DNA of 64,000 nt, taken from assembly GCF_900460535.1 (NCBI RefSeq), contig NZ_UHIL01000002.1, positions 124,001 through 188,000 on the forward strand. The letters run 5' to 3'. The translations under genes and the position numbers were made by a program. Shown in pieces: positions 28,361-37,339 of the stretch. The DNA comes from Vibrio parahaemolyticus (GTDB lineage: Bacteria > Pseudomonadota > Gammaproteobacteria > Enterobacterales > Vibrionaceae). The notes under the pieces were generated by a model. That model was given only the letters and a program-made list of their open reading frames with translations, did no database searches and was not told where the DNA came from. Within the stretch, counting starts at the first letter, position 1. Every line of letters starts with the position of its first letter.

Positions 28361-30083
28361 AGTTTACTTCCTTACTGTGTTGGAATTCGAGTTTTACGGT
28401 GCATCCTTTGTTTATTGATGCCTCAATCTGTAGATCGGCGTGCAGTCTCGCTGCTCGCTCTTGCATGATCGTCATACCGTAATGATTAATTTTTTCGTCC
28501 TGATGTTCAAAGCCTACCCCGTCATCGGAGACGGTTACTGTGACTTTCCCATCACAATCAAGACATTGAATATGTATATGGTCAGCTTGCGCATGCTTAA
28601 TCGCATTCAGTGCAGCCTCTCTGATCAACTGTAGTAAATGGACTTGTTGATGCGCATCTAATTCCGTCGATGAAAGTCTATTTTTCAACGTAATTTCTGC
28701 CGTTGTTTGCTCATTAAGCGTTTCAACCATCTCTTGCAGCGCTTGGCCAAAACTGCCTTCTTTGATCGTCAGACGGAATGTCGTTAACAGCTCACGTAAC
28801 TGGGTATAAGCAGCCGACAAGCCCGTATCCAGCTCTGCAATCACTTGATTGGCTTGAGCGATGGCCTTTTCGTCAGGAAGATTTTTCACGCTTCTCTTTA
28901 ATAAAGCGACCTGAATTTTCAAATAGGATAACGCTTGAGCCAAAGAGTCGTGAAGTTCGCGAGCAATGGTCGCGCGCTCTTCCATCAACAAAATTTGCTC
29001 TGCTTGACGCTGTGCGCGATTGTAATACACCGCTCGCGAGAGAATTTGTACAAAGTTGTCAATTAGCGTCTCGTTCGGGCACGGTAAGCCTGCCTTCCAA
29101 TACAAAGAGCCGAGATGTTCGCCATCTAACGTTAAAGGTTCTGGATGACATTCATCATCACAATCATGGCAGCACTCTTCCCCTTCCGTAAGGATCCAAT
29201 TAGGCTCTCCCAACTGTTCGATTTCAAGCTTTACCGCTTTAATGCCTTCTAAGCTCGCAATGTGCTTCAAAATCGCCTGGAAATTATCCTGATTAATGCG
29301 CGATGCTGTGAGTTCTTTTGAGGAATCATAAAGCACTTCTAAAGACTGATTCGCATGTTGCAACTTGCGAGTTTTCTCGTCTACCGCCTGTTCCAATCCA
29401 CGATAGAGCTTACCGAGGTCTGTCGCCATCCGATTGAAGGTGCGCGTGAGTATGCCCATTTCGTTGTCACTTGACACCGCTAAATTGATATCAAAAGAGC
29501 GATTTTTAATGCGTTCACTTGCGAATACTAATGCACGCAGCGGCCTCACAACTTCCAAACGGATAAAGTGGACAACAAACATACTGGCGCAAAGAATGCC
29601 GCCCAGCCCTAACCCACCAATCCAAGCTAAGTTGATGAGCTTCTGCTCAGAAAAGTTTTGCAGCTTAAACACAAAGTCGTCGATCTGCTGAACAAAGCCC
29701 GCGACCAAGAGTTGATATTGGCTTGGGTCCTCCCCTCTCAACACCGATTTTAACTCGTGCCATCGCATGATTAAGCGATAGTAATCGTGAGTGATGTCTT
29801 CCGGCACAGACCAATGCTGAAGTGCTTTCATCGAAGGCGAGTAAATAGAGTGCTCAAATGCGTCAATATGTGAAGAATAATCAACAGATCGAATCTGAAT
29901 GTCGTGTGCTAAACGATAACTTTGCATGCGCATCGACCCCGCCACGTTGACGGCTTCTGCGTCATTTAGGCTTGACGCAAGGGTAAAAATAGCAAAGCCA
30001 GTCGTTGCTACTGATAACAACAAAATCAGAAGCATCGCGGACGCAATCGTGCGCGTTACTGACTTTTTCACATTTTTAAACAA
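28347..30083 (-). CDS. narQ: nitrate/nitrite sensor histidine kinase, NarQ-like
   Basis: A 578-residue sensor kinase read from a TTG start with AGGAA 6 nt upstream. Transmembrane segments near 15-35 and 150-170 flank a periplasmic domain beginning with the nitrate-binding P-box-like ASSLNDAEAVNVAGSMRMQSYRL (first and last parts). HAMP and a Cys-bearing signalling region follow (EECCHDCDDECH near 310), then the HisKA_3 motif ERATIARELHDSLAQ near residue 375 with the phospho-His, and an ATPase domain ending in DNGVGF-type DDGVGF. It phosphorylates NarP in response to nitrate or nitrite. The cluster of five cysteines is notable. Confidence 0.92.
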   Translation of the reverse strand: MFKNVKKSVTRTIASAMLLILLLSVATTGFAIFTLASSLNDAEAVNVAGSMRMQSYRLAHDIQIRSVDYSSHIDAFEHSIYSPSMKALQHWSVPEDITHDYYRLIMRWHELKSVLRGEDPSQYQLLVAGFVQQIDDFVFKLQNFSEQKLINLAWIGGLGLGGILCASMFVVHFIRLEVVRPLRALVFASERIKNRSFDINLAVSSDNEMGILTRTFNRMATDLGKLYRGLEQAVDEKTRKLQHANQSLEVLYDSSKELTASRINQDNFQAILKHIASLEGIKAVKLEIEQLGEPNWILTEGEECCHDCDDECHPEPLTLDGEHLGSLYWKAGLPCPNETLIDNFVQILSRAVYYNRAQRQAEQILLMEERATIARELHDSLAQALSYLKIQVALLKRSVKNLPDEKAIAQANQVIAELDTGLSAAYTQLRELLTTFRLTIKEGSFGQALQEMVETLNEQTTAEITLKNRLSSTELDAHQQVHLLQLIREAALNAIKHAQADHIHIQCLDCDGKVTVTVSDDGVGFEHQDEKINHYGMTIMQERAARLHADLQIEASINKGCTVKLEFQHSKEVNFDSV

Positions 30084-30179
30084 TCAGAGTTCCTCGCCTA
30101 TTAATTGTCCAACTTGTACACGCAATGAACCCATTGACTTTCAACTTTATCAATATGTGATCACCTGCGATGGAATTTA

Positions 30180-30193
30180 TTGATCCAAAACAA
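30180..30193. promoter_or_regulatory. FNR-like box upstream of napF
   Basis: TTGAT-CCAA-AACAA matches the FNR consensus TTGAT-N4-ATCAA with one mismatch. It is centred about 29 bp upstream of the NarP-like palindrome, an arrangement similar in kind to E. coli napF. Anaerobic activation is inferred. Confidence 0.6.
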
Positions 30194-30207
30194 TATTGCA
30201 TCCCAAT

Positions 30208-30223
30208 TACCTCCTAAGAGGTA
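30208..30223. promoter_or_regulatory. NarP-type 7-2-7 palindrome upstream of napF
   Basis: TACCTCC-TA-AGAGGTA matches the NarL/NarP heptamer pair in inverted 7-2-7 order, with one base off consensus in the left arm. NarP binds only this arrangement in E. coli. Its centre lies about 42 bp before the predicted transcription start. Confidence 0.75.
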
Positions 30224-30245
30224 TTTATACAAATATGTCAAAAAC

Positions 30246-30251
30246 TACAAT
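30246..30251 (+). promoter_or_regulatory. predicted -10 element of the nap promoter
   Basis: TACAAT is a good sigma-70 -10 box with no recognisable -35, as expected for an activator-dependent promoter. It places the start near 30258, 73 nt before napF. Confidence 0.5.
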
Positions 30252-30330
30252 TTCGTTAGCTTTAATGACAGTTTATTAATGAAAATTGTGGACTATGCTT
30301 AGTTTGGGTTCCAAGTTTCGAGGTGACTAA

Positions 30331-30816
30331 GTGGTAGACCTTTCCAGAAGAAGACTCTTTGCAAGAAAAACGCATACCGATAACGCCGTTCGCCTACCTT
30401 GGTTAGCCCGACCAGAACAGTTCACGGATGGTTGTACTCGTTGCGGAAAGTGCATTGACGCCTGCGAAACGAAAATTATAACCAAAAGTGACGGCGGATT
30501 CCCTTCAGTCGATTTTTCTATTGATGAATGTACGTTTTGCTATCAATGCGCAGATGTTTGTCCAGAGCCGCTCTTTTTAGCAGAAACCGAGCAACCTTGG
30601 CACGCAAAAGCAGTAATTAGTGATAGCTGTTTAGCAAAGCAAAATGTCGAATGCAGAAGCTGTGGGGACATGTGCGACCCAATGGCAATCCAGTTCAAGT
30701 TAGAACTGGGAAAAGTAGCACAACCCAATTTAAACCTTGATGAATGCAACGGCTGCGGCGCATGTGTTTCTGTGTGCCCAACTTCATCCATCAATGTGAG
30801 CAATATAACAGCCTAA
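30331..30816 (+). CDS. napF: ferredoxin-type protein NapF
   Basis: A 161-residue cytoplasmic iron-sulfur protein starting at GTG with GAGGTGA upstream. Several cysteine clusters for [4Fe-4S] centres are visible: CTRCGKCIDAC near 36, CTFCYQCADVC near 67, CRSCGDMC near 111 and CNGCGACVSVC near 140. The N-terminal RRRLF stretch is usual for NapF and does not act as a Tat signal. NapF helps mature NapA before export. It is first in the operon. Confidence 0.95.
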   Translation: MVDLSRRRLFARKTHTDNAVRLPWLARPEQFTDGCTRCGKCIDACETKIITKSDGGFPSVDFSIDECTFCYQCADVCPEPLFLAETEQPWHAKAVISDSCLAKQNVECRSCGDMCDPMAIQFKLELGKVAQPNLNLDECNGCGACVSVCPTSSINVSNITA

Positions 30817-30855
30817 GCCGTATATACGGTAAACGGCAATAAATGAGAGAGCTAT

Positions 30856-31164
30856 ATGTCACTAAATGAAGTGCATATTTCAAGTTTAGTAGTGCACGTG
30901 CTGCCTGAGCATCTGGATGAAATTAAGACGCAAATTGAAACGTATGAAAACGCGGAAATTTACGGAGACAGTCCAGAAGGCAAAATCGTTGTAGTGCTTG
31001 AAACCGAAAACCAAGGTTTCATCACAGACACTATTGATGCCATTAACAATTTACCGAATGTTTTGAGCACAGTGTTGGTTTATCACCAAATCGAAACTGC
31101 GCTTGAAGAAACGGATGAAGAAGACACTGGAACACAACATTCCCAAATCGAGGGTGAAGTATGA
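30856..31164 (+). CDS. napD: NapA maturation chaperone NapD
   Basis: A 102-residue protein with the NapD opening [16 protein letters not shown] and a ferredoxin-like fold pattern. It binds the Tat signal peptide of NapA and delays export until the cofactor is in place. An acidic C-terminal tail (EETDEEDTG) is longer than in E. coli. Its TGA overlaps the napA ATG by 4 nt, coupling their translation. Confidence 0.93.
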   Translation: MSLNEVHISSLVVHVLPEHLDEIKTQIETYENAEIYGDSPEGKIVVVLETENQGFITDTIDAINNLPNVLSTVLVYHQIETALEETDEEDTGTQHSQIEGEV

Positions 31165-33650
31165 AAATGACAAGACGTGCGTTTGTGAAAGCAAACGCGG
31201 CTGCATCAGCTGCTGCTGTCGCAGGTATTACACTACCAGCATCTGCAGCGAACCTGATTGCAAGCTCTGATCAAACCAAAATCACATGGGACAAAGCGCC
31301 TTGTCGTTTTTGTGGTACAGGCTGTTCTGTTCTTGTTGGTACTCAAAACGGCAAAGTCGTTGCTACTCAGGGTGACCCAGAAGCACCAGTAAACAAAGGC
31401 CTAAACTGTATCAAAGGCTACTTCCTTTCTAAGATCATGTACGGTCAAGACCGTCTGACTCAACCTCTTCTTCGCATGAAAGACGGCAAATACCACAAAG
31501 ATGGCGAGTTTACGCCGGTTTCGTGGGACGTCGCATTCGATACGATGGCAGAAAAATGGAAAGCATCCCTAGAGAAAAAAGGCCCAACTAGCGTTGGTAT
31601 GTTTGGCTCTGGCCAATGGACTGTAATGGAAGGTTACGCGGCGGCGAAAATGATGAAAGCCGGTTTCCGTTCTAACAACATTGATCCTAACGCGCGTCAC
31701 TGTATGGCGTCTGCGGTAGTAGGTTTCATGCGTGCTTTCGGTATCGATGAACCTATGGGCTGTTACGATGACTTCGAGAACGCTGATGCATTCGTGCTTT
31801 GGGGTTCGAACATGGCAGAAATGCACCCAGTACTATGGACTCGTATTACTGACCGTCGCCTGAGCCACCCTCATGTTCGCGTAAACGTACTTTCAACTTA
31901 CTACCACCGTTCATTCGAGTTGGCAGATCACGGCTACATTTTTAACCCACAGTCTGACCTTGCGATTGCTAACTTTATCGCGAACTACATCATCGAAAAC
32001 GATGCAGTAAACTGGGATTTCGTGAACAAACACACGAACTTTACTCAAGCAGACACCGACATCGGTTACGGTCTGCGTGACGACGACCCGCTACAAAAAG
32101 CAGCGAAAAACCCTAACTCAGGCAAACTGACGTCAATCTCTTTCGAAGAGTACAAGAAGTCTGTAGCGCCATACACGGTTGAGAAAGCGTCTGAGATTTC
32201 GGGTGTTGAGAAAGAAAAACTGATTGAGCTTGCGAAGCAATACGCCGATCCAAACACGAAAGTAATGTCACTTTGGACAATGGGTATGAACCAACATACT
32301 CGCGGCGTGTGGATGAACAACTTGGTTTACAACATCCACCTTCTAACCGGTAAAATCGCTACTCCGGGGAATAGCCCATTCTCACTAACTGGTCAGCCAT
32401 CGGCGTGTGGTACAGCTCGTGAAGTTGGTACGTTTGCTCACCGTCTACCTGCGGACATGGTGGTTGCTAACCCTAAACACCGCCAAATCGCAGAAAAAAT
32501 CTGGAAACTGCCTGAAGGCACGATTCCACCAAAACCAGGTTTCCACGCGGTACTTCAAGACCGTATGCTGAACGATGGCGTACTGAACTGTTACTGGGTT
32601 CAATGTAACAACAACATGCAAGCTGGTCCGAACATCAACACTGAACGTCTGCCAGGCTACCGTAACCCAGAAAACTTCATCGTTGTTTCTGACCCATACC
32701 CAACGGCTACCGCTCAAGCGGCTGACCTTATCCTTCCAACAGCAATGTGGATTGAAAAAGAAGGCGCTTACGGTAACGCAGAACGTCGTACTCAAGCTTG
32801 GTACCAACAAGTAGGCACGGTAGGCGACGCTAAGTCTGACCTATGGCAGGTAATGGAGTTCTCTAAACGCTTCAAAATGGAAGAAGTGTGGCCAGAAGAA
32901 CTTCTAGCGAAAGCGCCTCAGTACCGTGGCAAAACCATGTACGACATGCTGTTCAAAAACGGCCAAGTTGACAAGTTCCCGCTTGAAGAGGCGCGTGAAC
33001 TGAACGACGATTCGCACCACTTCGGTTTCTACGTTCAAAAAGGTCTGTTTGAAGAATACGCAACGTTCGGCCGCGGCCATGGTCACGACTTAGCACCATA
33101 CGATGTGTACCACACCGTGCGCGGTCTACGTTGGCCAGTCGTTGATGGTAAAGAAACACAGTGGCGCTTTAAAGAAGGCTCGGACCCATACGCGAAAGCG
33201 GGTTCTGGTTGGGATTTCTACGGCAATGCCGACGGTAAAGCGAAGATCATCTCTGCACCGTACGAAGCGCCACCAGAAGTGCCAGATTCAGAATTCGACC
33301 TATGGCTATGTACAGGTCGTGTTCTTGAGCACTGGCACACTGGTACCATGACTCGTCGTGTACCTGAGCTGTACAAAGCAGTACCGGATGCGGTGTGTTA
33401 CATGCACCCAGAAGATGCGAAAGCGCGCAACGTACGTCGCGGAGAAGAAGTGGTTATCGCGAACAAACGTGGCGAAGTACGCGTTCGTGTTGAAACGCGC
33501 GGTCGTAACCGTCCGCCAAAAGGCTTGGTATTCGTACCGTTCTTTGATGCTCGTATTTTGATCAACAAGCTAATCCTTGATGCGACTGACCCGCTGTCTA
33601 AACAGACAGACTTTAAGAAGTGTCCAGTCAAAATCACTAAGGTTGCTTAA
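31161..33650 (+). CDS. napA: periplasmic nitrate reductase catalytic subunit NapA
   Basis: An 829-residue molybdoenzyme of normal length. A twin-arginine signal ([20 protein letters not shown], cut near ASA) leads into the [4Fe-4S] ligands CRFCGTGC near residue 48. The molybdenum-ligating Cys lies in [10 protein letters not shown] near 180. [22 protein letters not shown] (start and end) and the C-terminal [10 protein letters not shown] are NapA signatures. It reduces nitrate to nitrite in the periplasm with electrons from NapB and NapC. Codon use is strongly biased, suggesting high expression. Confidence 0.98.
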   Translation: MKMTRRAFVKANAAASAAAVAGITLPASAANLIASSDQTKITWDKAPCRFCGTGCSVLVGTQNGKVVATQGDPEAPVNKGLNCIKGYFLSKIMYGQDRLTQPLLRMKDGKYHKDGEFTPVSWDVAFDTMAEKWKASLEKKGPTSVGMFGSGQWTVMEGYAAAKMMKAGFRSNNIDPNARHCMASAVVGFMRAFGIDEPMGCYDDFENADAFVLWGSNMAEMHPVLWTRITDRRLSHPHVRVNVLSTYYHRSFELADHGYIFNPQSDLAIANFIANYIIENDAVNWDFVNKHTNFTQADTDIGYGLRDDDPLQKAAKNPNSGKLTSISFEEYKKSVAPYTVEKASEISGVEKEKLIELAKQYADPNTKVMSLWTMGMNQHTRGVWMNNLVYNIHLLTGKIATPGNSPFSLTGQPSACGTAREVGTFAHRLPADMVVANPKHRQIAEKIWKLPEGTIPPKPGFHAVLQDRMLNDGVLNCYWVQCNNNMQAGPNINTERLPGYRNPENFIVVSDPYPTATAQAADLILPTAMWIEKEGAYGNAERRTQAWYQQVGTVGDAKSDLWQVMEFSKRFKMEEVWPEELLAKAPQYRGKTMYDMLFKNGQVDKFPLEEARELNDDSHHFGFYVQKGLFEEYATFGRGHGHDLAPYDVYHTVRGLRWPVVDGKETQWRFKEGSDPYAKAGSGWDFYGNADGKAKIISAPYEAPPEVPDSEFDLWLCTGRVLEHWHTGTMTRRVPELYKAVPDAVCYMHPEDAKARNVRRGEEVVIANKRGEVRVRVETRGRNRPPKGLVFVPFFDARILINKLILDATDPLSKQTDFKKCPVKITKVA

Positions 33651-33670
33651 CCGTCAAATCACGAACGTAA

Positions 33671-33691
33671 AGGCCGTCATAGCGGCGGCCT
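33671..33691 (+). other. hairpin between napA and napB
   Basis: AGGCCG (33671-33676) pairs with CGGCCT (33686-33691) in the 75-nt gap. No T-run follows, so it is more likely an mRNA-stabilising structure than a terminator. Confidence 0.45.
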
Positions 33692-33725
33692 CATAAAGAA
33701 TTTAAGCCATATAGGCGGAGATGAA

Positions 33726-34184
33726 ATGATGAAAAAATTACTTGTCGCACTTTTATCTGTAGGTGCATTAGTAACAGGCATTGCGCAAGCAGAGTTGGAC
33801 AATCCAGGAGGCACAGGTGGCCTTGAGTCGCTACGCGGAATGACTCAGCTGGAAGACACTCGCCCTGCAGACGAATTTAAAGATTTTCCGAAAGACCAAA
33901 TCGTTGAAGACAGCTTTGTTTATCAGCCACCGTTAATTCCACATAGCATCCGTAGCTACGAAGTGTCACTGAACGCAAACAAGTGTCTTGCATGTCATAG
34001 CTGGAAAAACGCGAAAGAGTCTGGCGCAACAAAAATCAGTGTAACGCACTATGTAAACCGCCAAGATGCAGTACTTGCTGATGTCTCTCCTCGTCGTTAC
34101 TTCTGTCTGCAATGTCACGTTCCACAAACCAATGCGAAACCGCTAGTGGAAAATGAATTCCAGTCAGTTGATTCACTTCAGTAG
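33726..34184 (+). CDS. napB: periplasmic nitrate reductase diheme cytochrome NapB
   Basis: A 152-residue exported cytochrome with a signal peptide cut near residue 22 (GIAQA). Two c-type heme motifs, CLACH near residue 92 and CLQCH near 131, give the expected diheme count, with distal His ligands in HSIRSYEV and HYVNRQ. It passes electrons from NapC to NapA. A second ATG at 33729 is equally possible as the start; GGCGGAG lies upstream. Confidence 0.96.
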   Translation: MMKKLLVALLSVGALVTGIAQAELDNPGGTGGLESLRGMTQLEDTRPADEFKDFPKDQIVEDSFVYQPPLIPHSIRSYEVSLNANKCLACHSWKNAKESGATKISVTHYVNRQDAVLADVSPRRYFCLQCHVPQTNAKPLVENEFQSVDSLQ

Positions 34185-34212
34185 TTGAAACGCAAGTACT
34201 AAGAGGTCATTT

Positions 34213-34791
34213 ATGAAAATACTTAAAGCGTTTTGGAAGAGGCTGAAGAACCCAAGTAAAGCTGCCGCTGGTGTGGTTTTATTCTTAGGCTTTGCCGGTG
34301 GTCTTCTGTTTTGGGGCGCATTCAACACGGGTATGGAAGCAACGAACACGGAAGAATTCTGTTCTGGGTGTCACGCACCTATCGTGAAAGAAATCCAAGA
34401 GACGATCCACTACTCTAACCGTTCAGGCGTTCGTGCAATCTGTTCTGACTGTCACGTACCACATGAATGGACAGATAAGATCGTACGTAAAGTTCAAGCG
34501 TCAAAAGAACTGTTTGCGCACTACGTTCTTGGCACCATTGATACACCAGAGAAGTTCCAAGCTCGTCGTGGCCATCTAGCCGAGCGCGAATGGGCTCGTA
34601 TGAAGAAGAATGACTCTCTAGAGTGTCGTAACTGTCACGAGTTTGATTACATGGACTACTCACAGCAGGGTTCGCGTGCGGCGGCTCAACACTCAACAGC
34701 ATTAGCTTCTGGCGACAAGACCTGTGTAGATTGTCACAAAGGTATTGCTCACAAGCTGCCTGACATGAGTGGCGTTGAAGGCTGGCAATAA
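34213..34791 (+). CDS. napC: tetraheme cytochrome NapC
   Basis: A 192-residue NapC/NirT-family quinol dehydrogenase. One N-terminal transmembrane helix (about residues 18-40, GVVLFLGFAGGLLFWGAF) anchors a periplasmic domain with four heme motifs: CSGCH near 56, CSDCH near 86, CRNCH near 142 and CVDCH near 176. It takes electrons from the quinol pool and hands them to NapB. The operon lacks napG and napH, so NapC is the only visible electron entry. Confidence 0.96.
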   Translation: MKILKAFWKRLKNPSKAAAGVVLFLGFAGGLLFWGAFNTGMEATNTEEFCSGCHAPIVKEIQETIHYSNRSGVRAICSDCHVPHEWTDKIVRKVQASKELFAHYVLGTIDTPEKFQARRGHLAEREWARMKKNDSLECRNCHEFDYMDYSQQGSRAAAQHSTALASGDKTCVDCHKGIAHKLPDMSGVEGWQ

Positions 34792-34802
34792 GGAGACAAA
34801 CC

Positions 34803-34937
34803 ATGAGTACTTTAGAATCTGTGATTTGGCATATCCTTGGATACAGCGCAATGCCAGTGATTATTCTTTCCGGCTTTGTAGGAGTAGCAGCAGTCTCTTT
34901 ATGGCTACTCTCACTAGGTAAGGATAAAGAGGTTTAA
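34803..34937 (+). CDS. 44-residue single-helix membrane peptide of the nap operon (TIGR02808-like)
   Basis: The ATG follows napC by 11 nt, with AAGGAG just upstream. The peptide (MSTLESVIWHILGYSAMP at its start, GKDKEV at its end) is one long hydrophobic helix with short ends. From memory, TIGR02808 describes very short single-pass proteins found beside nap genes in Vibrio and Photobacterium, and this fits in size and place. It may be a small accessory subunit, in a position like NapE. No function is established. Confidence 0.8.
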   Translation: MSTLESVIWHILGYSAMPVIILSGFVGVAAVSLWLLSLGKDKEV

Positions 34938-34996
34938 CCGCAAGGTTAGTTCATCTCTACCCCGTCAACTTTTTATTGCCTATTTTGTTGACACTA

Positions 34997-35025
34997 AGCG
35001 CCGAGCAAATGCTCGGCGCTTTTTT
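34997..35025 (+). terminator. terminator of the nap operon
   Basis: A perfect 10-bp stem AGCGCCGAGC (34997-35006) with GCTCGGCGCT (35011-35020) closes an AAAT loop, followed by TTTTT. Confidence 0.92.
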
Positions 35026-35056
35026 GTTTATAGTGTAATGGCAGCTTATCCAACCA

Positions 35057-35082
35057 TAAAAAAAGCGACCATGTAGGCCGCT
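35057..35082 (-). terminator. terminator after phaC
   Basis: On the minus strand AGCGGCC pairs with GGTCGCT (one G-U pair) and is followed by seven Ts. Confidence 0.7.
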
Positions 35083-35105
35083 AAAGATTACTGCTATAGG
35101 GAGTT

Positions 35106-36881
35106 TTAAGACTCTTTCACTGGCAGAACTTGCTTAACGTATTGTCCTGGCGCTTCATCAATCACTGGGTAATTTTCTGAGCCCACAGGGAATGGTTCAA
35201 CCTGCTCTTGCGGGTTGTATTGCAATAACCATTCGTTCCAATGCGTCCACCAAGAACCCTCTTTGTGTTCTGCATTGCTCAACCACTCATCAGCTGAGTC
35301 ATCAAGAGTGTCATTTAACCAGTAGCCATATTTGTTTTTAGCAGGATGGTTAACAATACCAGCAATATGGCCCGATTCGCCTAATACAAAGGTCTTATTG
35401 CCGCCAGTGTGCAACGCACCTCGGTATGTGCCTTGCCAAAGCGCGATGTGATCTTCTTTCGTCGACACAAAATAACTAGGAATTTTGATCTTGTTGAGAT
35501 CAATCCACACTCCGCCAATTTTAACGCCTTTGTCTTGCACGAGTTTGTTCTCTAGATAGAGCTCACGAAGCAAGAAATTATGAGACGCGGCACTGACGTT
35601 GGTGCTATCGCTGTTCCAGTACAACAAGTCGAAATCAACCGGACTGTTACCTTTCAAGTAATTGTCGACGTAGTAGTTCCAGTACAAGCTGTTTTCACGC
35701 AACAAGCTGAATGTTACGCTCAGTGAACGACCATCCATGTAACCTTTTGCGTTGTTCTGCGTCTCGATAGCGCTAATGATTGTGTCGTTAATGTACGCGC
35801 CGACTTCGCCCGGTTGAGAAAAGTCCAAAAGCGTGGTGAAGAACGTCGCCGATTTGATGCGCTTCTTCATACGTTTTGCTGCATAGTACGCAACAGTGCT
35901 CGCTAAAACCGTACCACCAATGCAGTAGCCTGCCGCGTTGATTTGCTCTTGCCCTGTGATTTCTTCAATCGCAGAAACCGCTTTCACAACGCCTTCAGTA
36001 ACGTAATCACCAAATTCAACATGCGCTTGCGCTTTACCTGGATTACGCCAAGAAATCATGAACACACTGTGGCCTTGCTCAAGCAACCAGCGAACCATTG
36101 AGTTCTTCGCAGTGAGGTCAAGAATGTAGTATTTGTTGATGAAAGGCGGAACGATAAGCAATGGTGTCGCATTGACTTTTTCTGTTAACGGACGATATTG
36201 AATAAGCTCAAACAACTCATTCTGAAACACCACATCGCCAGCAGTTGTCGCAACGTCATCACCCACTCGGAAAGCGTTGTTGTTCGTCATACGCACTTTT
36301 AAAATGTCTGCGCTCGACTCAACGTCTTCTTTCAACTGCTCTAAGCCAGCCAGTAGATTTTGGCCGTTTTGCTCAAGTGTCAGCTTCAAAAGCTCTGGGT
36401 TAGTTGCGATGAAGTTGGAAGGAGAAAGGGCGTTAATGGCTTGGCGAGAGAAGAAAATAATACGTTCTTTCGTCTTTTCGTCTAAGCCTTCCAAAGACTC
36501 GATGGTATCAAGATAGGTCTTACTGAATAAAAGGTAGGATTGTTTGATGAAGCTATACATGGCTTCATTTTGCCACGCTTCGTTTGAGAAACGCTTATCC
36601 CCTTTTTCAGCTTCAATGATTTGTGCTTGATTCCCCGCCAATGCAACATTCTGCCAAATTTGCAGTTGTTGTTCCCACCACTGTGCTTGCAGCTTTAAAA
36701 TCGCAGCAGGCTGATTCGCAGCTTGTTCGAACAGTTTGGCAGTATCCTCAAAGTTCACTTCTTGCATGGCCTTGTTTAAAGGAGAGTTCACGACTGCCTT
36801 GTTCACTTCGAAATCATGCCACCACTGATGATTGGTTTCCTGAAGCTTCACAAGATAGTCCGAAAAGAAGTGTTGAAACAT
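35106..36881 (-). CDS. phaC: polyhydroxyalkanoate synthase, class I
   Basis: The ATG at 36881 has AGGAG 8 nt upstream and gives a 591-residue protein; 13 further upstream codons have no support. The alpha/beta-hydrolase nucleophile lies in the lipase-box-like GYCIGG (Cys near residue 319), with the catalytic Asp in TKEDHIALW and His in GESGHIAG. These are class I PhaC hallmarks. It polymerises (R)-3-hydroxybutyryl-CoA at the granule surface. It is last in the phaB-phaA-phasin-phaC cluster, behind an internal terminator. Confidence 0.95.
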   Translation of the reverse strand: MFQHFFSDYLVKLQETNHQWWHDFEVNKAVVNSPLNKAMQEVNFEDTAKLFEQAANQPAAILKLQAQWWEQQLQIWQNVALAGNQAQIIEAEKGDKRFSNEAWQNEAMYSFIKQSYLLFSKTYLDTIESLEGLDEKTKERIIFFSRQAINALSPSNFIATNPELLKLTLEQNGQNLLAGLEQLKEDVESSADILKVRMTNNNAFRVGDDVATTAGDVVFQNELFELIQYRPLTEKVNATPLLIVPPFINKYYILDLTAKNSMVRWLLEQGHSVFMISWRNPGKAQAHVEFGDYVTEGVVKAVSAIEEITGQEQINAAGYCIGGTVLASTVAYYAAKRMKKRIKSATFFTTLLDFSQPGEVGAYINDTIISAIETQNNAKGYMDGRSLSVTFSLLRENSLYWNYYVDNYLKGNSPVDFDLLYWNSDSTNVSAASHNFLLRELYLENKLVQDKGVKIGGVWIDLNKIKIPSYFVSTKEDHIALWQGTYRGALHTGGNKTFVLGESGHIAGIVNHPAKNKYGYWLNDTLDDSADEWLSNAEHKEGSWWTHWNEWLLQYNPQEQVEPFPVGSENYPVIDEAPGQYVKQVLPVKES

Positions 36882-36902
36882 AGTCTTACTCCTATATTCG
36901 GA

Positions 36903-36934
36903 AAAAACAACGCCGCCCAAATCTAGGGGCGGCG
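36903..36934 (-). terminator. internal terminator or attenuator between the phasin gene and phaC
   Basis: On the minus strand CGCCGCCC pairs with GGGCGGCG (36911-36918 with 36927-36934), followed by TTGTTTTTTC. It lies in the 66-nt gap before phaC, inside the operon, and would lower phaC transcription relative to the phasin. Confidence 0.8.
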
Positions 36935-36947
36935 AGAATCGGACAAA

Positions 36948-37295
36948 TTACGCAGGAGTAACAGTCTTTAGATTTTCCGAAGTCATTTTCTCAACGTCTT
37001 CTTTGAACTCTTTTGCAATGGCTTGAAGCTTGTTGCTGTCATCCATCATTTGCTGAGAAAGCTTAGTAAGCACGCTTAGCTGTTGGCTGTTGAAAGCAGT
37101 TAGTGATGTCACGTCTTTGATTTCTGACGCTGCTTTCATCTGGTTTAGACCCACTTCGCTGTAAGTGCGAATTGCGTTCAGTTGAAGCTCAGTCAACACT
37201 TCTACGTTTTTTGTCACTAGCTTGTTGAACTTCAAGTAAGGTTCTAGATTTTTTTCAGTTTGATCGCTAAATGTTTTGAAAAAATCAGTGTACAT
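36948..37295 (-). CDS. phaP: phasin family protein
   Basis: A 115-residue, almost wholly helical protein without cysteine or signal peptide. The pattern MYTDFFKTFSDQTEKNLEPY followed by long amphipathic helices (QLNAIRTYSEVGLNQMKAA) fits phasins, which coat PHB granules and set their number and size. Its place between the thiolase and synthase genes supports the call. The symbol is by context. Confidence 0.88.
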   Translation of the reverse strand: MYTDFFKTFSDQTEKNLEPYLKFNKLVTKNVEVLTELQLNAIRTYSEVGLNQMKAASEIKDVTSLTAFNSQQLSVLTKLSQQMMDDSNKLQAIAKEFKEDVEKMTSENLKTVTPA

Positions 37296-37339
37296 GGTTT
37301 ATCTCCTAGAGAAAGAATTAAAAATGTCCGTTTAAATAA

